Under the pieces are notes generated by a model that worked only from the letters and a program-made list of their open reading frames with translations, searched no databases and was not told the DNA's origin. Shown piece after piece: positions 28,770 through 36,900 of a DNA stretch of 64,000 nt. The stretch lies in the NCBI RefSeq assembly GCF_001866075.3, contig NZ_CP063356.1:3400164-3464163 (forward strand). Direction: 5' to 3'. Both the position numbers and the translations under genes were made by a program. This DNA comes from Anaerobacillus isosaccharinicus. GTDB lineage: Bacteria > Bacillota > Bacilli > Bacillales > Anaerobacillaceae. Position 1 is the stretch's first letter. Each line of letters opens with the position of its first letter.

Positions 28770-29222
28770 ATGATAAATTCAGTTGATAGCTTATATTTGT
28801 CAGAGCGACAATCAGAGCGAAAAACAGGACAAAGAACGTTAGACCAAGATGCATTTTTAAAAATTCTGATGACACAATTAGCAAATCAAGACCCTTCAAA
28901 GCCAATGGAAGATAAAGAATTCATTTCACAAATGGCAAACTTCTCAAGTTTAGAACAAATGACACAAATGAACAAAGCTTTAACTGGTTTTATTGATATG
29001 CAAAAAGACAGTCATTTTCTTTCTCATAGTCAGCTAATTGGTAAAGAAATTAAATGGGAGCAAATTGTTGCAAACCCTAACGGTGAAACAGAAATGAGAA
29101 ATCGCGATAGTATTGTGAAAGCCATTCAGTTCCAAAATGGAAAAACAAGACTTGTATTAGAAGGTGGAGAAGTAATCGATACAATTCAAGTAATTCATAT
29201 TAGTAGGCCTAGTGAGAAATAA
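28770..29222 (+). CDS. flgD: Flagellar hook assembly scaffold FlgD
   Basis: FlgD caps the growing hook. The 150-residue protein has the conserved N-terminal motif LDQDAFLKILMTQLANQDPS and MEDKEFISQMANFSSLEQM, then a short beta domain. It is short because Bacillus FlgD lacks the large C-terminal Ig-like domain of enteric bacteria. The SD is AAGGTGAT. Confidence 0.96.
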   Translation: MINSVDSLYLSERQSERKTGQRTLDQDAFLKILMTQLANQDPSKPMEDKEFISQMANFSSLEQMTQMNKALTGFIDMQKDSHFLSHSQLIGKEIKWEQIVANPNGETEMRNRDSIVKAIQFQNGKTRLVLEGGEVIDTIQVIHISRPSEK

Positions 29223-29250
29223 ACTAATATGAGAGATGGAGGTGAATAAA

Positions 29251-29631
29251 TTGGATAACAAAATTCAAGCTCACCACCTGCACCAGCTACCAAGGCCAGG
29301 AGTGCTACAAAAAAAACATGGAATGCCTTCAACGTCTTTTAAAACGTTATTAAATGCTGAAATCCAAGACAAGCTTGAACTCAAAATTAGCAAGCATGCT
29401 GAAAAAAGACTTCAGGACAGAGGGATATTGATTAATGATCGCCAGTGGTCAGAAATTTCAGTAAAGATGCAGGAAGCAAAGGCAAAAGGTGTTAATGACT
29501 CTTTAGTAGTATTAAAAGATGCAGCGTTAGTAGTTAGTGCTAAAAATAATACAGTTATAACTGCCTTAGATCGCGATGAAGCGAAAACACAAATCTTCAC
29601 AAATATTAATGGAACAATACTTATAGATTAA
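29251..29631 (+). CDS. Flagellar operon protein (small, between flgD and flgE)
   Basis: From TTG 29251 (SD GGAGGTGA; ATG 29236 contains the SD and is rejected) the protein has 126 residues. The middle, SKHAEKRLQDRGILINDRQW, and the end, VITALDRDEAKTQIFTNING, match what I recall of the TIGR02530-type 'flagellar operon protein' found at this place in many Firmicutes and Clostridia. There is no signal peptide or transmembrane helix. Function is unknown; a role in hook assembly is inferred from position only. Confidence 0.82.
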   Translation: MDNKIQAHHLHQLPRPGVLQKKHGMPSTSFKTLLNAEIQDKLELKISKHAEKRLQDRGILINDRQWSEISVKMQEAKAKGVNDSLVVLKDAALVVSAKNNTVITALDRDEAKTQIFTNINGTILID

Positions 29632-29701
29632 CGGCTGGACCGAAAGGAAGCCACTAACTGCTGACTGATTGAAGCAGTTAATATCGAAAGGGGAAAAAAT
29701 A

Positions 29702-31006
29702 ATGATCCGTTCAATGTACTCTGGTATTGGTGGAATGAAGAATTTCCAAACGAAGCTTGATGTGATTGGTAATAATATTGCTAACGTAAATACTTTTGGT
29801 TTCAAAAAAGGTCGAACGACGTTTAAGGACTTAGTAAGTCAGCAGCTAGCAGGAGCAAGTAACCCGACTGATAATCGAGGAGGAACAAACCCTCGACAAA
29901 TTGGTCTAGGTGGAACATTGGCTTCTGTTGATACAATTCACACACAAGGAAGCTTGCAAACAACTGGACGTGCCCTAGATCTTGGTATTTCTGGTGATGG
30001 TTTTTTTATTGTTAATGATGGTAATTTATCTTATTATACGCGGGCAGGGAATTTTTATTTAGATCGAGAAGGTACTTTAGTTACAGCGGATGGGTTGAAG
30101 GTGCAAGGATATTTACCTGATCCGGTTTCCGGTCAAATTGATCCTAATAGGTTTGGTGATCTAAAAGTTGAAGCTGGTAATGTTATTCCTCCGCAAGCGA
30201 CAACAGACGTAAGTCTTAAAGGAAATTTAAATGCTAATCTCCCTGTAGGAGCTACTCCTCCAGAATACGTATACGTTCAATATAAGGTGACTGACTCATT
30301 AGGTGGTCAGCATGATTTAAGAATGCAATTTGAAAGAACTGGTGCAGGAGCTTGGAATTATACAGCAGAAAGATTTGATAAGGAAATTGTACCACCAGGT
30401 AGTCCTTGGGTACCACTGACTACACCCGCAACTGGCACATTAAACTTTGATTCAAATGGAGCACTTATTACAACAGGGTTTCCTATACCGGCAACAAATA
30501 TGGTGTTATCTACAGCAGAATTAGGGACCAGTACTAATCAAGTAAATGCGGATCCGGTTACGATTCCTTTAAGTGTGAATATGTTCCAGGGGCTAACCCA
30601 ATTTGAAGGCTCCAACACTGCCGACGTAGACCAAATCAACGGTAACTCAGAAGGGTTCCTCGAAAGCTTCAACATCTCCCAAACAGGTGAAATTAACGGG
30701 ATTTACACAAATGGTGAAGTACGCATCTTAGGTCAAATGGCAATGGCAACCTTTAACAACACTGGAGGTTTAACGAAATCAGGGGATAACTTATTCCAAG
30801 TTTCTAACAACTCAGGTGTGCCAAATATTGGTTTTGCTGGACAAGGCCGCGGCGTTATCGCGGGAAGTTCACTTGAAATGTCAAACGTTGATCTCTCAGA
30901 AGAATTTACAGAAATGATTGTTGCGCAACGTGGATTCCAGGCTAATACAAGAATTATCACAACATCAGATGAGATCCTCCAAGAACTAGTAAACTTAAAG
31001 CGTTAA
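29702..31006 (+). CDS. flgE: Flagellar hook protein FlgE
   Basis: The 434-residue hook subunit starts at ATG 29702 (MIRSMYSGIGGMKNFQTKL) behind AAAGGGG; the frame is open to 29669. It has the rod/hook N-terminus (DVIGNNIANVNTFGFKKGRT), a central D1/D2 region (ALDLGISGDGFFIVNDG) and the C-terminal motif SNVDLSEEFTEMIVAQRGFQ, then ANTRIITTSDEILQELVNL. Some Bacillus annotations call this gene flgG; position after flgD and length support the hook. A hairpin follows before swrD. Confidence 0.95.
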   Translation: MIRSMYSGIGGMKNFQTKLDVIGNNIANVNTFGFKKGRTTFKDLVSQQLAGASNPTDNRGGTNPRQIGLGGTLASVDTIHTQGSLQTTGRALDLGISGDGFFIVNDGNLSYYTRAGNFYLDREGTLVTADGLKVQGYLPDPVSGQIDPNRFGDLKVEAGNVIPPQATTDVSLKGNLNANLPVGATPPEYVYVQYKVTDSLGGQHDLRMQFERTGAGAWNYTAERFDKEIVPPGSPWVPLTTPATGTLNFDSNGALITTGFPIPATNMVLSTAELGTSTNQVNADPVTIPLSVNMFQGLTQFEGSNTADVDQINGNSEGFLESFNISQTGEINGIYTNGEVRILGQMAMATFNNTGGLTKSGDNLFQVSNNSGVPNIGFAGQGRGVIAGSSLEMSNVDLSEEFTEMIVAQRGFQANTRIITTSDEILQELVNLKR

Positions 31007-31029
31007 TGAATTAAACTTGTAGATTGATG

Positions 31030-31062
31030 GAATAATAGCGAGAGCAAAATGCTATTATTCTT
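31030..31062 (+). terminator. Hairpin after flgE, possible partial terminator
   Basis: A perfect 10-bp stem GAATAATAGC / GCTATTATTC with an 11-base loop follows flgE by 23 bases. Only two T follow before TTCATT, so it may be leaky and lower expression of the downstream motor genes, or protect the upstream mRNA. Flanking bases extend an imperfect inverted repeat to about 31018-31069. Confidence 0.55.
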
Positions 31063-31090
31063 CATTCTACATAATACATACACTTTAGTA

Positions 31091-31137
31091 AGGAGGATAA
31101 GAGGTAGACAGTATGTCATCCTCTTTATAACCTAAAA
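31091..31137 (+). promoter_or_regulatory. swrD leader with mini-ORF
   Basis: A five-codon ORF (ATG TCA TCC TCT TTA TAA, 31113-31130; peptide MSSSL) has a GAGGT SD 8 bases upstream. It stops 7 bases before the swrD ATG, which itself has no SD. AGGAGG at 31091 and AAGAGG at 31099 can pair with ATCCTCTTTAT at 31118-31128. This suggests translation of swrD by re-initiation or control by the local fold. Confidence 0.4.
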
Positions 31138-31353
31138 ATGATTAAGCTTACCCGTTTAAATGGTCAGTCGTTTATGTTAAATGCAATCTTTATCGAGCAA
31201 GTACAATCTTTTCCAGATACGACAATTACGTTATCAAATGGGAAAAAAATTGTTGTGCTTGATACAGAAGATGATGTTATGCTAAAAGTAACGAAATTTT
31301 ATCAAGAGGTTGGAATAGTAAGGCTTACGAACAATGAAGTGGGGGGAAGTTGA
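31138..31353 (+). CDS. swrD: Swarming motility protein SwrD (FlbD/YlzI family)
   Basis: The 71-residue protein begins [20 protein letters not shown] and contains [20 protein letters not shown], the full FlbD-type small domain. In B. subtilis SwrD raises motor torque for swarming and is located between flgE and fliL, as here. The ATG at 31138 lacks an SD (TAACCTAAAA upstream), and no alternative start exists in frame after the stop at 31105. Confidence 0.93.
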   Translation: MIKLTRLNGQSFMLNAIFIEQVQSFPDTTITLSNGKKIVVLDTEDDVMLKVTKFYQEVGIVRLTNNEVGGS

Positions 31354-31354
31354 T

Positions 31355-31786
31355 TTGTTTAAAAATAAATTAGTCAATATTATGTTAATCATTTTGATTG
31401 CCTTGACGCTAATTGGAGGCATAACATTAGTTTTATACTTCCAATTTACAAAATCAGTCGACCCTGACAGAGAGCCAACCATTGATGAAATTATTGCGTT
31501 ATCTGTTGATACGAATGAAATTACAACAAATTTATTAACAAATGATTTTATCCGAGTAACATTTAAAATTCAAGTTGATAATGACAAAGCGAAAAAAGAG
31601 CTAGAAAAACGTGATTTTCAAGTCAGAAATATAATTATTCGTGAGTTGTCTGGAATGCGAGCAAATGATTTTACTGGTTCAGCTGGAATTGAGAGCTTAG
31701 AGAATGTGATCAAGTTAAAAATTAATGAGTATATGCAAGACGGTGTTGTGGTGAATGTTTATACCACGGGCTTCGTTCTGCAATAG
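31355..31786 (+). CDS. fliL: Flagellar basal body-associated protein FliL
   Basis: The start is TTG 31355 behind GGGGGGAAG; an ATG at 31334 contains the SD region. The roughly 143 residues have a short cytoplasmic N-terminus, one transmembrane helix (about 9-30, MLIILIALTLIGGITLVLYF) and an extracytoplasmic FliL domain (TNEITTNLLTNDFIRVTFKI, IIIRELSGMRANDF). FliL surrounds stators. swrD ends one base upstream. Confidence 0.93.
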   Translation: MFKNKLVNIMLIILIALTLIGGITLVLYFQFTKSVDPDREPTIDEIIALSVDTNEITTNLLTNDFIRVTFKIQVDNDKAKKELEKRDFQVRNIIIRELSGMRANDFTGSAGIESLENVIKLKINEYMQDGVVVNVYTTGFVLQ

Positions 31787-31830
31787 GATGTATATAAAAG
31801 AACAGTTTTGTTAAAAGAGAGGTGAGGCTC

Positions 31831-32823
31831 TTGGCTGAGGTTTTATCACAAAGTGAGATAGATGCCCTGCTATCTGCTATATCAACTGGGGAAATGGATG
31901 CTAACGAATTAAAAAAAGAAGAGAGCCAAAAAAAAGTTAAGGTTTATGATTTCAAACGAGCACTTCGCTTTTCTAAAGATCAAATTAGAAGCTTAACGAG
32001 AATTCATGAAAACTTTGCAAGACTCTTGACAACATATTTTTCAGCACAACTTCGTACTTTTGTTCAAATAACTGTTGCTTCTGTAGATCAGCTACCATAT
32101 GATGAGTTTATTCGTTCTGTTCCAAAGATGACAATTCTAAATGTCTTTGAGCCATATCCTTTAGATGGAAGATTTTTAATTGAGGTTAATCCAAATATTG
32201 CTTACGCAATGCTTGATCGCCTTTTAGGCGGTAGAGGTATTGCTTTAAATAAAGTTGATAATTTAACTGAAATTGAAACGAGAATTATGACTCAATTGTT
32301 TCAAAGAACACTAGAAAGTTTTCAAGAAGCATGGAGTACGGTTGTGGAGCTAGATCCACAAATGGATGAATTAGAGGTGAATCCACAATTTTTACAAATG
32401 GTATCACCTAATGAAACAGTTGTTGTTATCTCTCTTTCAACAGCAATTGGTGAAGCGACAGGGATGATCAATATATGTCTTCCTCATGTTGTTCTTGAAG
32501 ATATCCTACCGAAGTTATCAGTGCATTATTGGATGCAAACGAAAAAGAAAAGTCGTCTCCCAGAAGAAGTAGAAGCATTAGAGAACAATGTACGTAATGC
32601 ACCACTAGTTATAAATGTGGAGTTAGGAAAGTCAGAAATTTCGATTCAAGAGTTTTTGCAGCTTGATATTGGTGATACAATTGAACTTAATAGTTTAATT
32701 GATGATCCTTTGATAATTAAAGTAGGCAATGTACCGAAATTTTTGGCACAACCAGGTAAAGTGAAAAATAAGCTTGCTATTCAAGTAACAGAAGTAATTG
32801 AGGAGGGTGAAAATAATGAGTGA
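31831..32823 (+). CDS. fliM: Flagellar motor switch protein FliM
   Basis: FliM is the CheY-P receptor in the C-ring. The start is TTG 31831, seven bases after GAGGTG (GTG 31822 overlaps the SD). The 330 residues have the N-terminal CheY-binding peptide LSQSEIDALLSAISTGEMDA, a CheC-like middle domain (VYDFKRALRFSKDQIRSLTR, MLDRLLGGRG, MINICLPHVVLEDILPKLS) and a C-terminal SpoA domain (ELGKSEISIQEFLQLDIGD). It overlaps fliY by 8 bases. Confidence 0.97.
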   Translation: MAEVLSQSEIDALLSAISTGEMDANELKKEESQKKVKVYDFKRALRFSKDQIRSLTRIHENFARLLTTYFSAQLRTFVQITVASVDQLPYDEFIRSVPKMTILNVFEPYPLDGRFLIEVNPNIAYAMLDRLLGGRGIALNKVDNLTEIETRIMTQLFQRTLESFQEAWSTVVELDPQMDELEVNPQFLQMVSPNETVVVISLSTAIGEATGMINICLPHVVLEDILPKLSVHYWMQTKKKSRLPEEVEALENNVRNAPLVINVELGKSEISIQEFLQLDIGDTIELNSLIDDPLIIKVGNVPKFLAQPGKVKNKLAIQVTEVIEEGENNE

Positions 32824-34072
32824 CATGCTTTCTCAAGATGAAATTAATGCCTTATTAAGTGGGCTTAATAATGATGATAATGAAGATAGTAGCGAAGCTC
32901 CTAGTTTAAATATTGAAAACTACCTTTCTAGTATTGAACAAGATGCACTTGGCGAAATTGGAAATATTTCATTTGGAAGTGCGGCAACAGCGCTATCTAC
33001 ATTATTAAATCAAAAAGTAGATATTACGACACCTAAAGTATCTATCATCGATAAGAAAGAACTGGAGGACCAGTTTCCGCAGCCCCATGTAGCCGTACAT
33101 GTTAAATATACAGAGGGTTTTGACGGAATTAATTTATTAGTCATAAAAACAATTGATGCGGCAATTATTGCTAACTTAATGTTAGGTGGCGATGGTACAG
33201 GCGTTAATGAAACTGAGTTAGGTGAAATGGAAATTAGTGCCGTTCAAGAAGCAATGAACCAAATGATGGGGTCTGCTTCGACATCAATGTCAACAATATT
33301 TAACAAAAAAGTTGACATTTCCCCACCAGGAATTGATTTAATGGATGTAAAAGAAGGGCAAGGAACTACTAATATTCCAGATGAAGAAACTCTAGTTAAA
33401 ATATCATTTAGTTTAAAAATTGGAACTTTGATAGATTCACAAATCATGCAATTAGTAACAGTTTCCTTTGCGAAAGATTTGGTTGACCAATTGATGAATC
33501 CTAGAAGCGATGAAGAAGAATTGATTCCGGAGCCTGCTCAACTACAACAAGAAATGCATCAACAGCCTAGCCAAGATTTTCAACAACCAAGTCAAGGCTA
33601 TCAACAACCACCAGTTCAGCCTTATTATGAAAACCAAGGACAGCAGCCACAATACGGTGTACCAGCTGCCCATTACTATGAGCAACAGCCGAGGCAACCG
33701 CAAAATTTTGGTGGCATGGCATATAGTCAACAACCACCAAATCAGCGAGCTGCCAACGTTCAGCCAGCAGCTTTCTCAAATTTTGATGCACCAAGTTTAA
33801 ATGACGCAGAAGCAAAAAATTTGAGCATGCTGTTAGATATTCAACTTCAGGTGACGGTTGAGTTAGGTAGAACAAAGCGCTCGATAAAGGAAATTCTGGA
33901 GCTATCTCAAGGGTCGATTGTAGAACTAGATAAGTTAGCTGGTGAGCCTGTAGACATATTAGTAAACAACAAGTTAATCGCTAAAGGTGAAGTAGTTGTT
34001 ATTGACGAAAACTTCGGAGTCAGGGTAACTGACATAGTTAGTCAGTCTGATCGTTTAAAGAATTTACAATAA
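32816..34072 (+). CDS. fliY: Flagellar switch protein/CheY-P phosphatase FliY
   Basis: FliY replaces FliN in Bacillus and dephosphorylates CheY-P. From ATG 32816 (SD GAGGGTG) it has 418 residues: an N-terminal CheY-binding motif (MLSQDEINALLSGL), a CheC-type middle domain with two E/N sites (EQDALGEIGNISFGSAATAL and ISAVQEAMNQMMGSASTSM), a Gln/Pro/Tyr-rich linker of about 85 residues (245-330, e.g. QDFQQPSQGYQQPPVQPYYE) and a C-terminal FliN/SpoA domain (IQLQVTVELGRTKRSIKEIL). The linker makes it longer than the 378-residue B. subtilis protein. Confidence 0.96.
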   Translation: MSDMLSQDEINALLSGLNNDDNEDSSEAPSLNIENYLSSIEQDALGEIGNISFGSAATALSTLLNQKVDITTPKVSIIDKKELEDQFPQPHVAVHVKYTEGFDGINLLVIKTIDAAIIANLMLGGDGTGVNETELGEMEISAVQEAMNQMMGSASTSMSTIFNKKVDISPPGIDLMDVKEGQGTTNIPDEETLVKISFSLKIGTLIDSQIMQLVTVSFAKDLVDQLMNPRSDEEELIPEPAQLQQEMHQQPSQDFQQPSQGYQQPPVQPYYENQGQQPQYGVPAAHYYEQQPRQPQNFGGMAYSQQPPNQRAANVQPAAFSNFDAPSLNDAEAKNLSMLLDIQLQVTVELGRTKRSIKEILELSQGSIVELDKLAGEPVDILVNNKLIAKGEVVVIDENFGVRVTDIVSQSDRLKNLQ

Positions 34073-34101
34073 TTCCGTATATATTTTAAGGAGGCCCAAA
34101 G

Positions 34102-34464
34102 ATGGCGAATAGAATTTTAATCGTAGATGACGCAGCATTCATGAGAATGATGATAAAAGACATATTATCTAAAAATGGTTTTGAAATAGCTGGTGAAGCA
34201 AATGATGGAGCACAAGCAGTAGAAAAATATAAAGAGCTATCACCTGATCTTGTTACAATGGATATCACAATGCCCGAAATGGATGGAATTACTGCTCTTA
34301 AGGAAATTAAGAAGTTTGATCCTAATGCAAAAGTTATTATGTGCTCAGCAATGGGCCAACAAGCGATGGTAATTGATGCTATTCAAGCTGGCGCTAAGGA
34401 CTTTATTGTGAAACCGTTCCAAGCAGATCGTGTAATTGAAGCAATTAAGAAAACAATTGGATAA
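34102..34464 (+). CDS. cheY: Chemotaxis response regulator CheY
   Basis: A 120-residue single receiver domain. The acidic pair is in RILIVDDAAFMRMMIKDIL, the phosphoacceptor Asp (about residue 54) in DLVTMDITMPEMDGITALK, Ser/Thr in MCSAMGQQ and Lys in DFIVKPFQ. The SD is AAGGAGG. CheY-P binds FliM/FliY encoded immediately upstream; in Bacillus it promotes counter-clockwise rotation. Confidence 0.98.
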   Translation: MANRILIVDDAAFMRMMIKDILSKNGFEIAGEANDGAQAVEKYKELSPDLVTMDITMPEMDGITALKEIKKFDPNAKVIMCSAMGQQAMVIDAIQAGAKDFIVKPFQADRVIEAIKKTIG

Positions 34465-34468
34465 AAAA

Positions 34469-35164
34469 ATGATTAGGCGTTGGCACCCTATGTATTACTA
34501 TAAAATTTTGTTGTGTTTATTTTTAGTCATAGGAGTTATTCATCCGCTTTGGACAATGAATGTTCAAGCGGATGAAACAAATAAATCTGTTTTAGATGGA
34601 TATCGTCCACCTAGTGGACAAGCCCCTATTGAAGATGAAGAGAATGAAATTGAGGGCCAAATAGGTACTGGAAATTTAACTGATATTAATGATTTATCAC
34701 AAGACCAGAGCTTATTCGGAATATTTTTTCAGCTGTTTATAGCACTTGCAGTCATTATCTTTCTGATTTATGCACTTATTCGATTTATCGGAAAACGTTC
34801 GCAATCCTATCAAACTCATCGCACATTACAAAATATTGGTGGTGTTCATGTAGGTAGTAATAGGTCTATTCAACTAGTAAGAGTTGGAGAGCGGGTTTTA
34901 GTCGTTGGTGTTGGAGAAACAATTCAATTGTTAAAAGAAATTGATGATGAAAAAGAAGTTAGAAAAATAATCGAAGAAAACCAGGTTGATGAAGCGCAGC
35001 AACAACTTTCATCATTAGTTAAATGGGTACAAACAAAACTTAATGGACAAGGAGACATTCCTACATCCAAAACGTATTTTAAAGGGTTACTAGAGCGACA
35101 ATTAACTGATGTGAAAAATTCGCAAAAACAGGCCCATGCAGAGATTAAGGAGAGGGAACAATGA
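34469..35164 (+). CDS. fliO: Flagellar biosynthetic protein FliO (FliZ)
   Basis: The start is probably ATG 34469, 4 bases after the cheY stop, with poor SD and thus likely coupling. The 231 residues have an N-terminal signal peptide (KILLCLFLVIGVIHPLWTMN, cleavage near VQA-DE), an acidic outer segment, one transmembrane helix (about 88-108, LFGIFFQLFIALAVIIFLIY) and a FliO cytoplasmic domain (GGVHVGSNRSIQLVRVGERV, VVGVGETIQLLKEI). FliO assists FliP assembly. It overlaps fliP by 4 bases. Confidence 0.92.
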   Translation: MIRRWHPMYYYKILLCLFLVIGVIHPLWTMNVQADETNKSVLDGYRPPSGQAPIEDEENEIEGQIGTGNLTDINDLSQDQSLFGIFFQLFIALAVIIFLIYALIRFIGKRSQSYQTHRTLQNIGGVHVGSNRSIQLVRVGERVLVVGVGETIQLLKEIDDEKEVRKIIEENQVDEAQQQLSSLVKWVQTKLNGQGDIPTSKTYFKGLLERQLTDVKNSQKQAHAEIKEREQ

Positions 35165-35838
35165 TTTCAATTAGTTTTATTCCTGCCTTAGATATTTTTA
35201 GTGATGAGCCACAAAACCTAGCTGCTACGATTCAACTGTTATTATTAATGACAGTTTTAACATTAGCTCCTAGTATTTTGATATTAATGACTTGTTTTAC
35301 AAGAATTATCATTGTATTATCATTTGTTCGGACAGGTCTTGCAACGCAACAAATGCCACCGAATCAAGTGTTGATAGCTTTGGCATTATTTATTACATTC
35401 TTCATTATGTCACCAATTTTATCAGAAGTGAATGAAACAGCTCTTCAACCTTTGTTCAATGATGAGCTGACTCAAGAAGAAGCTTTTGAAAGGGCTACAA
35501 TCCCTTTTAGATATTTTATGGCTGAGCACACGAGGGAAAAAGATTTAGCGTTGTTTATGGGCTATGCAGGAATGGAACGTCCAGAAACTATAGAAGATAT
35601 TCCACTTTCAGCGTTAGTGCCTGCTTTTGCAATTAGTGAACTGAAAACCGCTTTTCAAATTGGATTTATGATTTTTGTGCCGTTCCTAGTCATTGATATG
35701 GTTGTTGCTAGTGTTTTAATGTCAATGGGAATGATGATGCTTCCACCAGTTATGATTGCCTTACCATTTAAAATTCTACTTTTCGTAATGGTTGATGGCT
35801 GGTATTTAGTTGTTAGGTCATTACTATTAAGCTTTTAA
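35161..35838 (+). CDS. fliP: Flagellar export gate protein FliP
   Basis: FliP forms the pentameric core of the type III export gate. The 225 residues have an N-terminal hydrophobic segment and four core transmembrane helices, with motifs MTCFTRIIIVLSFVRTGLAT, PFRYFMAEHTREKDLALFM and LVPAFAISELKTAFQIGFMI. The stop is followed by a GGGTGGTGG SD for fliQ. Confidence 0.97.
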   Translation: MISISFIPALDIFSDEPQNLAATIQLLLLMTVLTLAPSILILMTCFTRIIIVLSFVRTGLATQQMPPNQVLIALALFITFFIMSPILSEVNETALQPLFNDELTQEEAFERATIPFRYFMAEHTREKDLALFMGYAGMERPETIEDIPLSALVPAFAISELKTAFQIGFMIFVPFLVIDMVVASVLMSMGMMMLPPVMIALPFKILLFVMVDGWYLVVRSLLLSF

Positions 35839-35853
35839 AGGGTGGTGGTTTAA

Positions 35854-36123
35854 GTGAGTCAAGAATTTGTCATTTCAATGGCTGAAAAAGGTGTATTTGC
35901 AGTACTTGTCATTGCTGGGCCGTTACTTGTGATTGCATTAGGAATAGGTCTAGCAGTTAGTATTTTTCAAGCAACGACGCAAATTCAAGAACAAACACTA
36001 GCGTTTGTTCCGAAAATTGTTGGAGTACTGGTGGCGCTAATTGTTTTTGGGCCATGGATGCTTTCACATATGTTATCTTTTGCATCTGAAATTTTTGGTA
36101 ACTTGCATCGGTTTGTTGGATAA
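35854..36123 (+). CDS. fliQ: Flagellar export gate protein FliQ
   Basis: The 89-residue FliQ starts at GTG 35854 and has two transmembrane helices with the conserved loop GLAVSIFQATTQIQEQTLAF and VPKIVGVLVALIVFGPWML. Family length is about 89. The stop codon overlaps the fliR start (TAATG). Confidence 0.97.
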   Translation: MSQEFVISMAEKGVFAVLVIAGPLLVIALGIGLAVSIFQATTQIQEQTLAFVPKIVGVLVALIVFGPWMLSHMLSFASEIFGNLHRFVG

Positions 36124-36899
36124 TGCTAGATTTATTAGAATTTGTTCCAGCTTTTTTGCTAATTGTTACTAGAGTTTCAGCTTTTTTTATTACTTTACCA
36201 CTATTTTCCCATCGTACTATTCCAGCAAGACATAAGATCGGTTTTGCTTTTCTTCTTTCATTTTTGATGTTTTTTACGGTTGATCCACCAATCATTGAAA
36301 TTGACGGTGTTTATTTTCTGTTAATTATGAAAGAAGTTATTGTAGGATTAACAGTTGGATTAATCGCAATGGTTATGATGTACGCCATTCAAGTTGCTGG
36401 TGGCTTTATTGATATTCCAATGGGTTTTATGATTGCTAACGTTATTGATCCACAAACCGGGACGCAAAGTCCTTTAACAGGTGGATATTTATATACGTTC
36501 GCGCTTTTATTCTTATTTGCGATTGACGCCCATCATCTATTATTAGATGGAATTTATTACAGTTACCAATTTATTCCTCTTGAACAAATTTTCATTCCGT
36601 TTAGTAATGAAAATATCCTACTACATTTTGTGAAGACTTTTACGCTAATGTTTTTTATTGCCTTTCAAATGGCAATGCCTGTTGTTGGGTGTTTATTTTT
36701 AGTTGATGTTGCGTTAGGGATGATAGGGAGAGCTGTTCCCCAGGTAAGTGTATTTGTAATCGGTTTTCCACTTAAAATTTTTGTTGGTTTTGTTATTCTA
36801 ATACTAACTATGCCTGCTTTTTTTATGGTGACAAAATATTTAGTACAACAAATGGTTTTAGCTATGAGAACGTTAATGCAGCTTTATGGGGGGATGTAG
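36123..36899 (+). CDS. fliR: Flagellar export gate protein FliR
   Basis: The 258-residue FliR is a multi-spanning membrane protein of the export gate with motifs RVSAFFITLPLFSHRTIPAR, QVAGGFIDIPMGFMIANVID and IGRAVPQVSVFVIGFPLKIF. It is flanked by fliQ and flhB with a 1-base overlap and a 1-base gap. Confidence 0.97.
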   Translation: MLDLLEFVPAFLLIVTRVSAFFITLPLFSHRTIPARHKIGFAFLLSFLMFFTVDPPIIEIDGVYFLLIMKEVIVGLTVGLIAMVMMYAIQVAGGFIDIPMGFMIANVIDPQTGTQSPLTGGYLYTFALLFLFAIDAHHLLLDGIYYSYQFIPLEQIFIPFSNENILLHFVKTFTLMFFIAFQMAMPVVGCLFLVDVALGMIGRAVPQVSVFVIGFPLKIFVGFVILILTMPAFFMVTKYLVQQMVLAMRTLMQLYGGM

Positions 36900-36900
36900 G

